Part shown: in pieces, positions 1 to 5,700 of the stretch
How the letters are laid out: every line of letters starts with the position of its first letter
Position numbering within the stretch: the stretch's first letter is position 1
Source: Zoogloeaceae bacterium
GTDB lineage: Bacteria; Pseudomonadota; Gammaproteobacteria; Burkholderiales; Rhodocyclaceae
NCBI GenBank assembly: GCA_031290535.1
Contig: JAITNI010000138.1
Coordinates: forward strand, 1-5,816
Direction of reading: 5' to 3'
Length of the DNA: 5,816 bases
Position numbers and translations under genes: made by a program
The notes under the pieces: generated by a model
Database searches by the model: none
What the model saw: the letters and a program-made list of their open reading frames with translations, nothing else
What the model was told of the DNA's origin: nothing

Positions 1-633
1 CTGAAGGTCGATCTGATGAGTTTTTCCGCCCACAAAACCTACGGCCCGAAGGGCATTGGCGCATTGTACGTGCGCCGCAAACCCCGTGTGCGGCTGGAAG
101 CGCAGATGCACGGCGGCGGCCACGAACGCGGCTTTCGCTCCGGCACGCTCGCCACGCACCAGATCGTCGGCATGGGCGAAGCCTTCCGGCTGGCGCGGGA
201 GGAAATGGCGGCGGAAAACGCCCGCGTTGGCCAGTTGCGCGACCGGCTGCTGGCCGGACTTTCCGACATTGAAGCGGTGGTGGTGAATGGCGACCTGACG
301 CAGCGCACGGCGCACAATCTCAACGTCAGCTTTGCCTATGTGGAAGGCGAATCGCTGATGATGGCGATCAAGGATCTGGCGGTGTCGTCCGGCTCCGCCT
401 GCACCTCGGCCAGTCTGGAACCGTCTTATGTGCTGCGCGCCCTGGGGCGTGAGGACGAACTGGCACACAGCTCCATCCGCTTCACCCTGGGGCGCTTCAC
501 CACCGCCGAAGAAATCGACTACGCCGTGGCGCTCCTGCACCAGAAAATCAGCAAACTGCGCGACATGTCCCCGCTGTGGGAAATGGTGCAACAGGGCATT
601 GATTTGAGCAGCGTCCAGTGGGCGGCGCATTGA
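1..633 (+). CDS. iscS: Cysteine desulfurase IscS, 3' part (5' end outside window)
   Basis: PLP-dependent enzyme that converts L-cysteine to L-alanine and holds the released sulfur as a persulfide for transfer to IscU and other acceptors in the cytoplasm. The frame is open from base 1 and encodes 210 residues, matching E. coli IscS (404 aa) from about residue 195 to the end. Visible landmarks are SFSAHK, with the PLP-binding lysine at 34-36 (E. coli Lys206), then [20 protein letters not shown] and the mobile sulfur-transfer loop [14 protein letters not shown], with the catalytic cysteine codon at 400-402 (E. coli Cys328). The C-terminus, [19 protein letters not shown], matches the family tail that contacts IscU. 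There is no sign of frameshift or loss. The ATG at 16 is internal, not a start. Downstream, iscU is 177 bases away, an unusually wide gap that holds a large inverted repeat. Whether iscR precedes iscS cannot be seen. Identification is near certain. Confidence 0.98.
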   Translation: MKVDLMSFSAHKTYGPKGIGALYVRRKPRVRLEAQMHGGGHERGFRSGTLATHQIVGMGEAFRLAREEMAAENARVGQLRDRLLAGLSDIEAVVVNGDLTQRTAHNLNVSFAYVEGESLMMAIKDLAVSSGSACTSASLEPSYVLRALGREDELAHSSIRFTLGRFTTAEEIDYAVALLHQKISKLRDMSPLWEMVQQGIDLSSVQWAAH

Positions 634-639
634 CTGGCT

Positions 640-753
640 CCCTCCCCTGACAAGGGGAGGGCGGGGGGAGGGGTTTGCGGCGGTTAAGTAAAATTCAGTC
701 TTGACAAACTGAACCGCCCAAAACCCCCCTCAATCCCCCCTTGTCAGGGGGGA
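640..753. repeat. Large imperfect inverted repeat, MITE-like, copy 1
   Basis: Two arms of about 42-45 bases (about 640-685 and 712-753) are imperfect reverse complements, with a centre of about 26 bases. Each tip is itself a perfect small hairpin. At the left, 640-648 pairs with 653-661 around a GACA loop. At the right, 735-741 pairs with 746-752 around a TGTC loop. Inside the tips come G-rich then GTTT stretches on the left and AAAC then C-rich stretches on the right. In the centre, TTCAGT (694-699) and ACTGAA (708-713) form a further small stem. The same design recurs at about 5456-5549. It has no coding capacity and no T-tract follows it, so it is not a classical intrinsic terminator. It fills most of the iscS-iscU gap. 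The mobile-element reading is inferred from two dispersed copies and the inverted-repeat form; no target-site duplication was identified. Confidence 0.85.
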
Positions 754-798
754 AGAAAAACATCGTAACATCAGCGTAAGCTCGTAAAATTTTGCACC

Positions 799-804
799 AA
801 GGAG
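799..804 (+). promoter_or_regulatory. Ribosome binding site of iscU
   Basis: AAGGAG lies 6 bases before the ATG at 811 and sets the iscU start. It sits about 45 bases after the end of inverted-repeat copy 1, so the element has not damaged translation initiation. I see no convincing sigma-70 promoter between the repeat and this site. Confidence 0.85.
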
Positions 805-810
805 AACCCC

Positions 811-1194
811 ATGAGTTACAGCGTCAAAGTCATTGACCACTACGAAAATCCCCGCAATGTCGGCGGTTTCGATCAGGATGAGGAGAGCGTCGGCACCGGC
901 ATGGTGGGCGCGCCCGCCTGCGGTGACGTGATGAAATTGCAGATCAAGGTCGGCGCAAACGGCGTCATCGAAGACGCCCGCTTCAAAACCTACGGCTGCG
1001 GTTCAGCGATTGCCTCCTCCAGCCTCGTTACCGAATGGGTGAAGGGCAAGACCGTCGAGGAAGCCCTCGAAATAAAAAACACCCAGATCGCCGAAGAACT
1101 GGCGCTGCCGCCGGTCAAAATCCACTGCTCCATTCTGGCCGAAGACGCCATCAAGGCGGCAGTTTCCGATTACAGGCAAAAACATCCCAAGTGA
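811..1194 (+). CDS. iscU: Iron-sulfur cluster scaffold protein IscU
   Basis: Scaffold on which the [2Fe-2S] cluster is built from IscS-derived sulfur and iron, then handed to acceptors. The product has 127 residues (E. coli 128) and aligns from end to end. The three cluster-ligand cysteines are Cys37 (APACGD), Cys63 (YGCGSA) and Cys106 (KIHCS), with the accompanying Asp39 and His105. The HscA recognition motif LPPVK is intact at residues 99-103, immediately before the third cysteine. The N-terminus [16 protein letters not shown] is typical. The start at 811 is supported by AAGGAG 6 bases upstream and by the family N-terminus. iscA follows after 7 bases. The protein should interact with IscS, HscB and HscA, all encoded in this window. 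Confidence 0.98.
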   Translation: MSYSVKVIDHYENPRNVGGFDQDEESVGTGMVGAPACGDVMKLQIKVGANGVIEDARFKTYGCGSAIASSSLVTEWVKGKTVEEALEIKNTQIAEELALPPVKIHCSILAEDAIKAAVSDYRQKHPK

Positions 1195-1201
1195 GGCAAT
1201 C

Positions 1202-1525
1202 ATGGCAATCACCCTGACTGAACAGGCGGCAAGGCACGTCGCCAACTTCCTGCAAAAACGCGGCAAAGGCTTGGGGCTGCGCCTCGGCGTGCGAACCAGC
1301 GGCTGCTCCGGCATGGCCTATAAACTGGAATTCGTCGATGAAGCCATTGAAGACGACGAAGTCTACGAGAGCCACGGCGTCAAGGTCTACGTCGACGCCA
1401 AAAGCCTCCCCTACCTTGACGGCACCGAACTGGATTACGGCAAGGAAGGACTGAACGAGGGATTCCGGTTCAACAACCCCAACATCAAGAACCAGTGCGG
1501 GTGTGGGGAAAGTTTCAATGTCTGA
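1202..1525 (+). CDS. iscA: A-type iron-sulfur carrier protein IscA
   Basis: A-type carrier that binds iron or an Fe-S cluster and helps pass clusters to target proteins, especially for [4Fe-4S] maturation. It has 107 residues, the same length as E. coli IscA, and aligns without gaps. The three conserved cysteines are present: Cys35 in [10 protein letters not shown], and Cys99 and Cys101 in the C-terminal CGCGESF motif. The motif [14 protein letters not shown] just before the end separates IscA from SufA and ErpA and supports the isc assignment, together with its position after iscU. A TGAGG at 1192-1196, overlapping the iscU stop, serves as ribosome binding site. It is the last isc gene before an A+T-richer interruption; hscB starts about 750 bases later instead of following closely. 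Confidence 0.97.
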   Translation: MAITLTEQAARHVANFLQKRGKGLGLRLGVRTSGCSGMAYKLEFVDEAIEDDEVYESHGVKVYVDAKSLPYLDGTELDYGKEGLNEGFRFNNPNIKNQCGCGESFNV

Positions 1526-1560
1526 GGAGTGTTTTTATTTTCCGATCTGTAAGGCGGTAG

Positions 1561-1590
1561 GCCGGGTTAGGCCAAAGGCCATAACCCGGC
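1561..1590. repeat. Palindromic hairpin repeat between iscA and the unknown gene
   Basis: GCCGGGTTA (1561-1569) pairs perfectly with TAACCCGGC (1582-1590). Inside that stem, GGCC (1570-1573) pairs with GGCC (1577-1580) around an AAA loop, leaving only A1581 unpaired. The form 'GTAGG..GGGTTA ... TAACCC' is typical of short dispersed palindromic repeats found between genes in many proteobacteria; that parallel comes from memory. No T-run follows on either strand, so it is not a standard terminator, though it may stabilise or pause the transcript downstream of iscA. Confidence 0.7.
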
Positions 1591-1735
1591 ATTTGGTTGA
1601 TCTGGGTTGCAACCGCTTGCCTGAAGAATGAGGCGTTTTATTTTCCTGCGGGGAAGCATTGTGTCCCTGTGTTGTCTGTCTGTGTGTTTTCCTTCTCAAG
1701 GAACCTGTTGTCAACGACAGGAACCCATGACTTTC

Positions 1736-1742
1736 AAGGAGG
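1736..1742 (+). promoter_or_regulatory. Strong ribosome binding site that decides the start of the unknown gene
   Basis: AAGGAGG is followed by a 5-base spacer and the ATG at 1748. It is the best Shine-Dalgarno match near any in-frame start of this gene, so it is preferred over ATG 1727 (AGGA a few bases upstream) and ATG 1628 (no clear site). Confidence 0.8.
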
Positions 1743-1747
1743 AAAAA

Positions 1748-2197
1748 ATGAAACTTGAAGAACTCGTGCAAAAACTGGATGACGCTTACCCTTGGCCAGT
1801 TGACAAGGTCAACGCTATCCTTGGGGCGAATCTGGTTGAAACGGATTCAAATGGTGTCGCAACTCCTTATGTTACGGAAGAGCGCCTTGTTTATGATGAG
1901 GGGCTAATCGTTGAAGAAGTGGAATTACGCGTCTTTGAAAAGACAGGCGAACCTACTCGACTCATATTGGATTTTGGCGACGATGCGAGTTGCTTCACAC
2001 TGGATAGGGTTAAACAAACTTACCCGGTTCTTGTGATAACGGATATGCCCAGGGGGAGATCTTTAGAGGAGGAAACCAATTTTTCCACACAACAATCTTG
2101 GGGAAGAATTTCTTTTGGTTTCAAGGAAAGACGCCCGGATTGTTTATCTTCTATCACTTTTATTCCAAAACAATGGGATGACCGGGAGCGGCGATAA
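1748..2197 (+). CDS. Unrecognised 149-residue protein inserted between iscA and hscB
   Basis: I do not recognise this protein with confidence. From ATG 1748 it is 149 residues, soluble in appearance, with no membrane segment and mostly acidic outside a basic, polar C-terminus. It opens with a helix-like stretch (KLEELVQKLDDAYPWPVDKV), continues with alternating strand-like segments (VEEVELRVFE, PTRLILDFG, YPVLVITDMP) and ends in an aromatic/polar block (SWGRISFGFKERRPDC). Two cysteines are present, not in a metal-binding pattern. In-frame ATGs at 1727 and 1628 would give 156 or 189 residues. The 1628 form would add a hydrophobic leader (FIFLRGSIVSLCCLSVC) without a proper lipobox and without a good ribosome binding site. 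Counted lines are about 43-45% G+C against about 65% for hscA. The gene is not a standard isc member and looks acquired. Compact orphan proteins of this size include toxin-immunity proteins, but nothing here proves that role. Confidence 0.8.
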   Translation: MKLEELVQKLDDAYPWPVDKVNAILGANLVETDSNGVATPYVTEERLVYDEGLIVEEVELRVFEKTGEPTRLILDFGDDASCFTLDRVKQTYPVLVITDMPRGRSLEEETNFSTQQSWGRISFGFKERRPDCLSSITFIPKQWDDRERR

Positions 2198-2273
2198 TCC
2201 GGTGAATTTCATTTTTTCCGGTCATTGGCAAGACAAAGGCACTCATTTTTACCCACAACCAAGGATTTTTCCC
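2198..2273. other. 76-base A+T-rich gap before hscB
   Basis: The gap is T-rich and holds several T-runs but no stem strong enough to call a terminator. I find no convincing -35/-10 pair. The composition matches the upstream unknown gene rather than hscB, so the inserted segment probably runs up to about the hscB ribosome binding site. The frame of hscB happens to stay open back to 2115, inside the unknown gene, but that extension has no family counterpart. Confidence 0.5.
2261..2265 (+). promoter_or_regulatory. Ribosome binding site deciding the GTG start of hscB
   Basis: AAGGA lies 8 bases before GTG 2274, a workable spacing. It supports GTG 2274 as start over the upstream in-frame ATG at 2115, which would add 53 residues unlike any HscB, and over the TTG at 2280. 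Confidence 0.65.
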
Positions 2274-2813
2274 GTGGACTTGACCACCGATTTTTTCACC
2301 CTCTTTCAACTCCCGCGCCTCTTTCGTCTTGACCTGTCGGCGCTGGAGGCGCGGTATCTGGAAATTCAGGGCGAGGTGCATCCTGACCGGTTTGTGCAGG
2401 CGGATGAGCGGGCGCGGCGGCAGGCGGCGCAGTGGGCGGCGCGGGTCAATGAAGGCTGTCTCACTTTGAAAAAACCGCTGGAACGGGCAAAATACCTGCT
2501 TTTTTTGGCTGGACACGATCTGGAAGCCGAGCGCAACACCGTCATGGAACCGGCCTTTCTCATCGAACAGATGGAATGGCGCGAGGCGGCAGAGGAAGCT
2601 CGCAATGGCCGCGACCATCACGCGCTGGAACGCCTGCATCACCGGCTGCATCAGGATCTGGCAGGGCGTTACCGGGCGCTGGCGGCGCTGTTGGATGACC
2701 AGCGGGACTGGCCCGCCGCCGCCCACGAAACCCGGCGGCTGATGTTTCTTGAAAAGCTGCGGCTTGAAATTGACGACGCGCTCGCCGCGCTGGAAGACGA
2801 AGGAATCTACTGA
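2274..2813 (+). CDS. hscB: Fe-S co-chaperone HscB (J-domain protein)
   Basis: J-type co-chaperone that binds IscU, delivers it to HscA and stimulates the HscA ATPase. From GTG 2274 the product is 179 residues (E. coli 171). It begins [14 protein letters not shown], matching the family opening 'DYFTLFGLP', which fixes the start. The N-terminal J domain (about 1-75) carries the essential HPD tripeptide at residues 36-38 (EVHPDRF). The segment [19 protein letters not shown] leads into the C-terminal IscU-binding helical domain (about 90-179) with [15 protein letters not shown] and the family-typical [14 protein letters not shown] near the end. The stop is 2 bases before the hscA ATG, so the pair is probably translationally coupled. 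The longer open frame from 2115 overlaps the unknown gene and is not used. Separation from iscA by foreign-looking DNA is the only oddity. Confidence 0.95.
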   Translation: MDLTTDFFTLFQLPRLFRLDLSALEARYLEIQGEVHPDRFVQADERARRQAAQWAARVNEGCLTLKKPLERAKYLLFLAGHDLEAERNTVMEPAFLIEQMEWREAAEEARNGRDHHALERLHHRLHQDLAGRYRALAALLDDQRDWPAAAHETRRLMFLEKLRLEIDDALAALEDEGIY

Positions 2814-2815
2814 AG

Positions 2816-4744
2816 ATGGCGCTGTTTCAAATTTCCGAACCCAACGCCTCCGCCGCGCCGCACCAGCACCGGCGGGCGGTGGGGATTGATCTGGGCACCA
2901 CCCATACGCTCGTAGCCACCGTCAAAAGCGGCATGGCTCTGGTGTTGAACGACGCGCAGGGGCACCCCCTGCTGCCTTCCGTGGTGCGCTACCAGCCCGA
3001 TGGCCAGACGGAAGTCGGCTATGCGGCGCAAAACTGGCTGGCTTCCGACCCCAAAAATACCGTGCTCTCCGTCAAGCGTTTTATGGGTCGGGGCCGGAAG
3101 GACATCGCCCATGTTGAATCCCTGCCTTACGATTTTGTCGAGGGGGCGGGCATGGTGCGGGTCAGGACGCGCGCCGGAGTCAAAAGCCCGGTGGAGATTT
3201 CCGCCGAAATCCTGAAAGTTGCCCGCGCCCGCGCCGAGGCGCATCTGGGCGGCGAACTGGTGGGCGCGGTGATTACCGTCCCCGCCTATTTTGACGACGC
3301 CCAGCGTCAGGCCACCAAGGACGCTGCCCGGCTGGCGGGTCTCAATGTGCTCCGGCTCCTGAACGAACCCACGGCGGCGGCGATTGCCTACGGGCTGGAG
3401 AACGCCGCCGAAGGCATTTACGCAGTGTACGATCTGGGCGGCGGCACCTTTGATATTTCCATTCTCAAACTCGCCAGAGGCGTTTTTGAAGTGCTGGCGA
3501 CGGGCGGCGATTCCGCGTTGGGCGGCGACGATTTTGACCAGCGCATTTTCTGCTGGGTGCTGGAACAGGCCGAACTGCCGCCGCTGTCGCCGGAGGATGC
3601 CCGCCTCATCATGACGCGGGCGCGGGAGGCCAAGGAATTCCTCACGCATCACGCCGAAGCGCCGATCACCGTCCGGCTCGCCAACAACCGCACCATTGAT
3701 CTGACGCTGGACGCGCATACCTTTGCCGAGATCACCCGCAATCTGGTTGCCCGCACCTTGCAGGGGGTGAAGAAGGCGCTGCGTGACGCCCGCCTTGCGA
3801 AAGCGGACGTGAAGGGCGTGGTGATGGTCGGCGGCTCCACCCGGATGCCGCAGGTGCAGCAGGCGGTGGCGGATTTTTTCCAGAGCGCGCCGCTCAACAA
3901 TCTCGACCCGGACAAGGTTGTGGCGCTGGGCGCGGCGACGCAGGCCAATCTGTTGGTCGGCAACAAAACGGGCGGCGACGACTGGCTGCTGCTGGACGTC
4001 ATCCCCCTTTCGCTTGGGCTGGAGACAATGGGCGGCCTCACCGAAAAACTCATCCCCAGAAACGCCACCATCCCGGCGGCTCGCGCCCAGGAGTTCACCA
4101 CTTTCCGGGACGGCCAGACGGCGATGGCGATTCACGTCGTGCAGGGCGAGCGCGAACTGGTGGCCGATTGCCGCAGTCTCGCCCGCTTTGAGCTGCGTGG
4201 CATTCCGCCAATGGTGGCGGGCGCGGCGCGGATTCGCGTCACCTTTCAGGTCGATGCCGATGGCCTGCTGGCGGTGTCGGCGCGCGAGCAGACCACGGGG
4301 GTGGCGGCGGCGATTACGGTCAAGCCGTCCTATGGGTTGTCGGATGACGAAATCGCCGGGATGCTGAAGGATTCCGTCTCGCACGCCCGCGACGACGCCC
4401 AGCGCCGCGCCCTGAAAGAAGCGCAGGTGGAAGCGCAACGCCTGATCGAAGCGACGCAGGCAGCCCTGAAGGAAGACGCGCATCTGCTCGACAAAGCGGA
4501 AATCGCCCGCATCGAGGCCGCCATCGCCAAACTGCAAACGCAGGTGCTCGGCGACAACCGGCGGCATCTTACGCTGGCGATGGATGATCTGGCGTTTGAA
4601 ACGCAAGCCTTCGCCCACCGGCGCATGGATCAGAGCGTCAAACGGGCGCTGGCCGGACGCACGGTGGAAGAGGTCAACGCCATCGCCGAACGGGCCGGAG
4701 AAGAACGCCGGGAAGAAAAAACAAACGAAGGGAGCGCCGCGTGA
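2816..4744 (+). CDS. hscA: Fe-S cluster assembly Hsp70 chaperone HscA
   Basis: Specialised Hsp70 that, with HscB, uses ATP to act on IscU through its LPPVK motif and drive cluster release. It has 642 residues (E. coli 616). The start [20 protein letters not shown] matches the HscA-specific N-terminus. Nucleotide-binding signatures are [10 protein letters not shown] at 23-32, with His where most Hsp70s have Asn, [13 protein letters not shown] at 203-215 and [10 protein letters not shown] at 336-345. The interdomain linker and start of the substrate-binding domain, [17 protein letters not shown], begin near residue 391. [14 protein letters not shown] and [15 protein letters not shown] follow, then a helical lid ending [19 protein letters not shown]. 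About 22 charged residues after that exceed the E. coli protein; their coding bases hold the fdx ribosome binding site. It starts 2 bases after hscB and overlaps fdx by 4 bases. Confidence 0.98.
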   Translation: MALFQISEPNASAAPHQHRRAVGIDLGTTHTLVATVKSGMALVLNDAQGHPLLPSVVRYQPDGQTEVGYAAQNWLASDPKNTVLSVKRFMGRGRKDIAHVESLPYDFVEGAGMVRVRTRAGVKSPVEISAEILKVARARAEAHLGGELVGAVITVPAYFDDAQRQATKDAARLAGLNVLRLLNEPTAAAIAYGLENAAEGIYAVYDLGGGTFDISILKLARGVFEVLATGGDSALGGDDFDQRIFCWVLEQAELPPLSPEDARLIMTRAREAKEFLTHHAEAPITVRLANNRTIDLTLDAHTFAEITRNLVARTLQGVKKALRDARLAKADVKGVVMVGGSTRMPQVQQAVADFFQSAPLNNLDPDKVVALGAATQANLLVGNKTGGDDWLLLDVIPLSLGLETMGGLTEKLIPRNATIPAARAQEFTTFRDGQTAMAIHVVQGERELVADCRSLARFELRGIPPMVAGAARIRVTFQVDADGLLAVSAREQTTGVAAAITVKPSYGLSDDEIAGMLKDSVSHARDDAQRRALKEAQVEAQRLIEATQAALKEDAHLLDKAEIARIEAAIAKLQTQVLGDNRRHLTLAMDDLAFETQAFAHRRMDQSVKRALAGRTVEEVNAIAERAGEERREEKTNEGSAA

Positions 4745-5076
4745 CGCAAATCATCGTCCTGCCGCACGCGGAACTCTGCCCGGACGGCGCGGTTTTCGAG
4801 GCCGCTCCCGGCCAGTCCCTGTGCGAAGCCCTGTTGAAAAACGGCATCGACATCGAACACGCCTGCGAAATGTCCTGCGCCTGCACCACCTGCCACGTCA
4901 TCGTGCGCGAAGGGTTTGCCGCGCTTGATCCCGCCGACGATCTCGAAGAAGACCTGCTCGACAAAGCCTGGGGACTGGAACCCCACTCCCGTCTTTCCTG
5001 CCAGACCATAGTACAAAACACCCCCCTCACCGTGGAAATCCCCCGCTACAGCCTCAACATGACCCGCGAACATTGA
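4741..5076 (+). CDS. fdx: ISC-type [2Fe-2S] ferredoxin
   Basis: Adrenodoxin-like ferredoxin that supplies electrons to cluster assembly on IscS/IscU. The 111 residues equal the E. coli Fdx length. The [2Fe-2S] ligands are Cys42, Cys48, Cys51 ([19 protein letters not shown]) and Cys87 (SRLSCQT); the extra Cys46 is also present in the E. coli protein. [14 protein letters not shown] near the start, [17 protein letters not shown] and the C-terminal [14 protein letters not shown] identify the isc subtype rather than plant-type ferredoxins. The start is GTG 4741, overlapping the hscA stop in GTGA (4741-4744), with AGGGAG at 4729-4734 as ribosome binding site inside hscA. This arrangement implies translational coupling to hscA. 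Confidence 0.97.
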   Translation: MTQIIVLPHAELCPDGAVFEAAPGQSLCEALLKNGIDIEHACEMSCACTTCHVIVREGFAALDPADDLEEDLLDKAWGLEPHSRLSCQTIVQNTPLTVEIPRYSLNMTREH

Positions 5077-5085
5077 AAGGAAGCC

Positions 5086-5283
5086 ATGATGAAATGGACA
5101 GACATCCACCCCATCGCCATCGAACTGGCCGAAGCCCACCCCGACCAGAACCCCGCGCAACTCAATTTTGTGGATTTGCGCGACTGGGTGCTCCACCTGC
5201 CCGGTTTCAACGACGACCCAAAACATTGCGGCGAAAAGATTCTGGAAGCGATTCAGACGGCATGGATGGAAGAGGTGGGATGA
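5086..5283 (+). CDS. iscX: Fe-S assembly protein IscX (YfhJ family)
   Basis: Small acidic protein that binds iron and the IscS surface and is thought to tune desulfurase activity. The product has 65 residues (E. coli 66). It has the family opening MKWTD, the central DLRDWVLHLPGFNDDP and the closing EKILEAIQTAWMEE, all characteristic. Two adjacent ATGs (5086 and 5089) are possible. AGGA at 5078-5081 is 4 bases from the first and 7 from the second, so ATG 5089 (64 residues) is equally likely or better. It follows fdx by 9 bases and closes the operon, as in E. coli. A cysteine at residue 48 lies in the variable stretch between DDP and EKILEAI. Confidence 0.95.
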   Translation: MMKWTDIHPIAIELAEAHPDQNPAQLNFVDLRDWVLHLPGFNDDPKHCGEKILEAIQTAWMEEVG

Positions 5284-5330
5284 GTTGACACGCGGAAAAT
5301 GTCCGCAGTATCGCCGTTCCCATCATTTTC

Positions 5331-5346
5331 CGTTCATGGTAAGCCT
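5331..5346. repeat. Partial copy of the CGTTCATGGT repeat
   Basis: Bases 5331-5346 match 5632-5647 at 15 of 16 positions (CGTTCATGGTAAGCCT against CGTTCATGGTGAGCCT). Only the left half of the palindrome is present: the expected closing ACCATG does not follow. Just after it, CTTTCCACGCAGGG (5345-5358) matches 5600-5613 at 13 of 14 positions, in the same direction. Confidence 0.65.
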
Positions 5347-5352
5347 TTCCAC

Positions 5353-5599
5353 GCAGGGCAATCGCACGAATCCTCTTGTTATTTATTCCCTGTCACCAAA
5401 GCCTTCTTTATGGGAGCGGCTCACTTGCACAAGACCAAACGGTTCCAGAGGGGCTTCCCCCCTGACAAGGGGGGATGGAGGGGGGTTTGGGGTCTGTGCA
5501 ATCTGAACCCTCCCAAACCCCTCCTGCACCTCCCCTTGTCAGGGGAGGATGATTTGCTGCGCTACGCGCAGGATTTGGACGTTTGTGCGGTTGCCCTGC
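5353..5599. repeat. 15-base inverted pair flanking inverted-repeat copy 2
   Basis: Bases 5353-5367 (GCAGGGCAATCGCAC) and 5585-5599 (GTGCGGTTGCCCTGC) are reverse complements at 14 of 15 positions. They lie on either side of the large inverted repeat, about 90 bases before it and about 35 bases after it. The arrangement suggests a larger, decayed repeat into which the element was inserted, or several rounds of repeat insertion. Confidence 0.6.
5456..5549. repeat. Large imperfect inverted repeat, MITE-like, copy 2
   Basis: Same design as the element at about 640-753. The arms are about 5456-5493 and about 5507-5549. The left tip is an 8-bp perfect stem (5456-5463 with 5468-5475, GACA loop). The right tip is an 8-bp perfect stem (5529-5536 with 5541-5548, TGTC loop). 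G-rich then GTTTGG on the left mirrors CCAAAC then C-rich on the right. The centre right, CTGAACC.(2 varied).CCCAAA, matches copy 1 in the same direction. The element is about 94 bases against about 114 for copy 1, the difference lying in the centre. It begins about 170 bases after iscX and may act as a transcript-end hairpin, though no T-run follows. Confidence 0.85.
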
Positions 5600-5613
5600 C
5601 TTTCCGCGCAGGG
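5594..5613. repeat. Small hairpin CCCTGC / GCAGGG
   Basis: CCCTGC (5594-5599) pairs with GCAGGG (5608-5613) around an 8-base loop. Its left arm is also part of the inverted pair with 5353-5367. It is too weak alone to call a terminator. Confidence 0.45.
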
Positions 5614-5631
5614 TGAGCCTGCCTTTCCTCC

Positions 5632-5665
5632 CGTTCATGGTGAGCCTGTCGAACCATGCCCAACG
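5632..5665. repeat. Dispersed palindromic repeat CGTTCATGGTGAGCCTGTCG...
   Basis: CATGGT (5636-5641) pairs with ACCATG (5653-5658) around an 11-base loop GAGCCTGTCGA. The flanking CGTT and AACG also pair, except for a CCC bulge at 5659-5661. From memory, this is one of the commonest intergenic repeats in some beta- and gammaproteobacteria. Reverse-strand frames across it read VRQAHHER, a frequent false-gene signature in annotation. Confidence 0.75.
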
Positions 5666-5700
5666 ACAAAGTTTCAGGGCGAACGGGCGGAGGGAGGATT

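Larger units (their letters stand above)
5284..5700. other. Non-coding, repeat-rich region after iscX
   Basis: These 417 bases hold no credible gene on either strand. Short open frames here translate repeat sequence. Contents in order: a weak 5-bp stem just after iscX (5292-5296 with 5302-5306), a partial 'CGTTCATGGT' repeat (5331-5346), one arm of a dispersed inverted pair (5353-5367), about 85 bases without recognisable features, the second large inverted repeat (5456-5549), the other arm (5585-5599), a small hairpin (5594-5613) and a 'CGTTCATGGTGAGCC' palindrome (5632-5665). No intrinsic terminator with a T-tract is visible, so the large inverted repeat is the strongest candidate for ending or pausing isc transcription. 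Confidence 0.75.

Noticed and set aside
701..730. TTGACA in the centre of inverted-repeat copy 1 as a -35 box for iscU
   Set aside because: The expected -10 position falls in a C-run, with no TATAAT-like hexamer at 16-18 bases.
640..760. Intrinsic terminator after iscS
   Set aside because: Strong stems exist but no T-tract follows on the + strand; A-rich bases follow instead, and the operon continues.
1605..1614. 10-base palindrome GGTTGCAACC as an operator
   Set aside because: Several palindromes of this length are expected by chance in a window of this size, and it is not placed next to a visible promoter.
2115..2273. Upstream ATG extension of hscB
   Set aside because: It would overlap the unknown gene and add 53 residues absent from HscB proteins; the family N-terminus starts at about 2274.
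2160..2726. 188-codon minus-strand frame opposite hscB
   Set aside because: It covers both hscB and the A+T-rich gap, has no family features and is explained as an antisense shadow.
2807..4618. 603-codon open frame on the minus strand opposite hscA
   Set aside because: It mirrors the high-G+C codon pattern of hscA, has no recognisable domain, a His/Arg/Gln-rich composition, and lies wholly opposite an unambiguous Hsp70 gene.
5285..5313. TTGACA just after the iscX stop as a promoter
   Set aside because: The best downstream hexamers (CAGTAT, GTATCG) are poor or badly spaced, and no gene follows within 400 bases.
5299..5616. Overlapping plus-strand frames after iscX
   Set aside because: They read straight through the large inverted repeat and smaller repeats and show no protein-like composition.
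5331..5665. CRISPR-like array
   Set aside because: The repeats are of different types, irregularly spaced and in both directions, with no uniform spacers.
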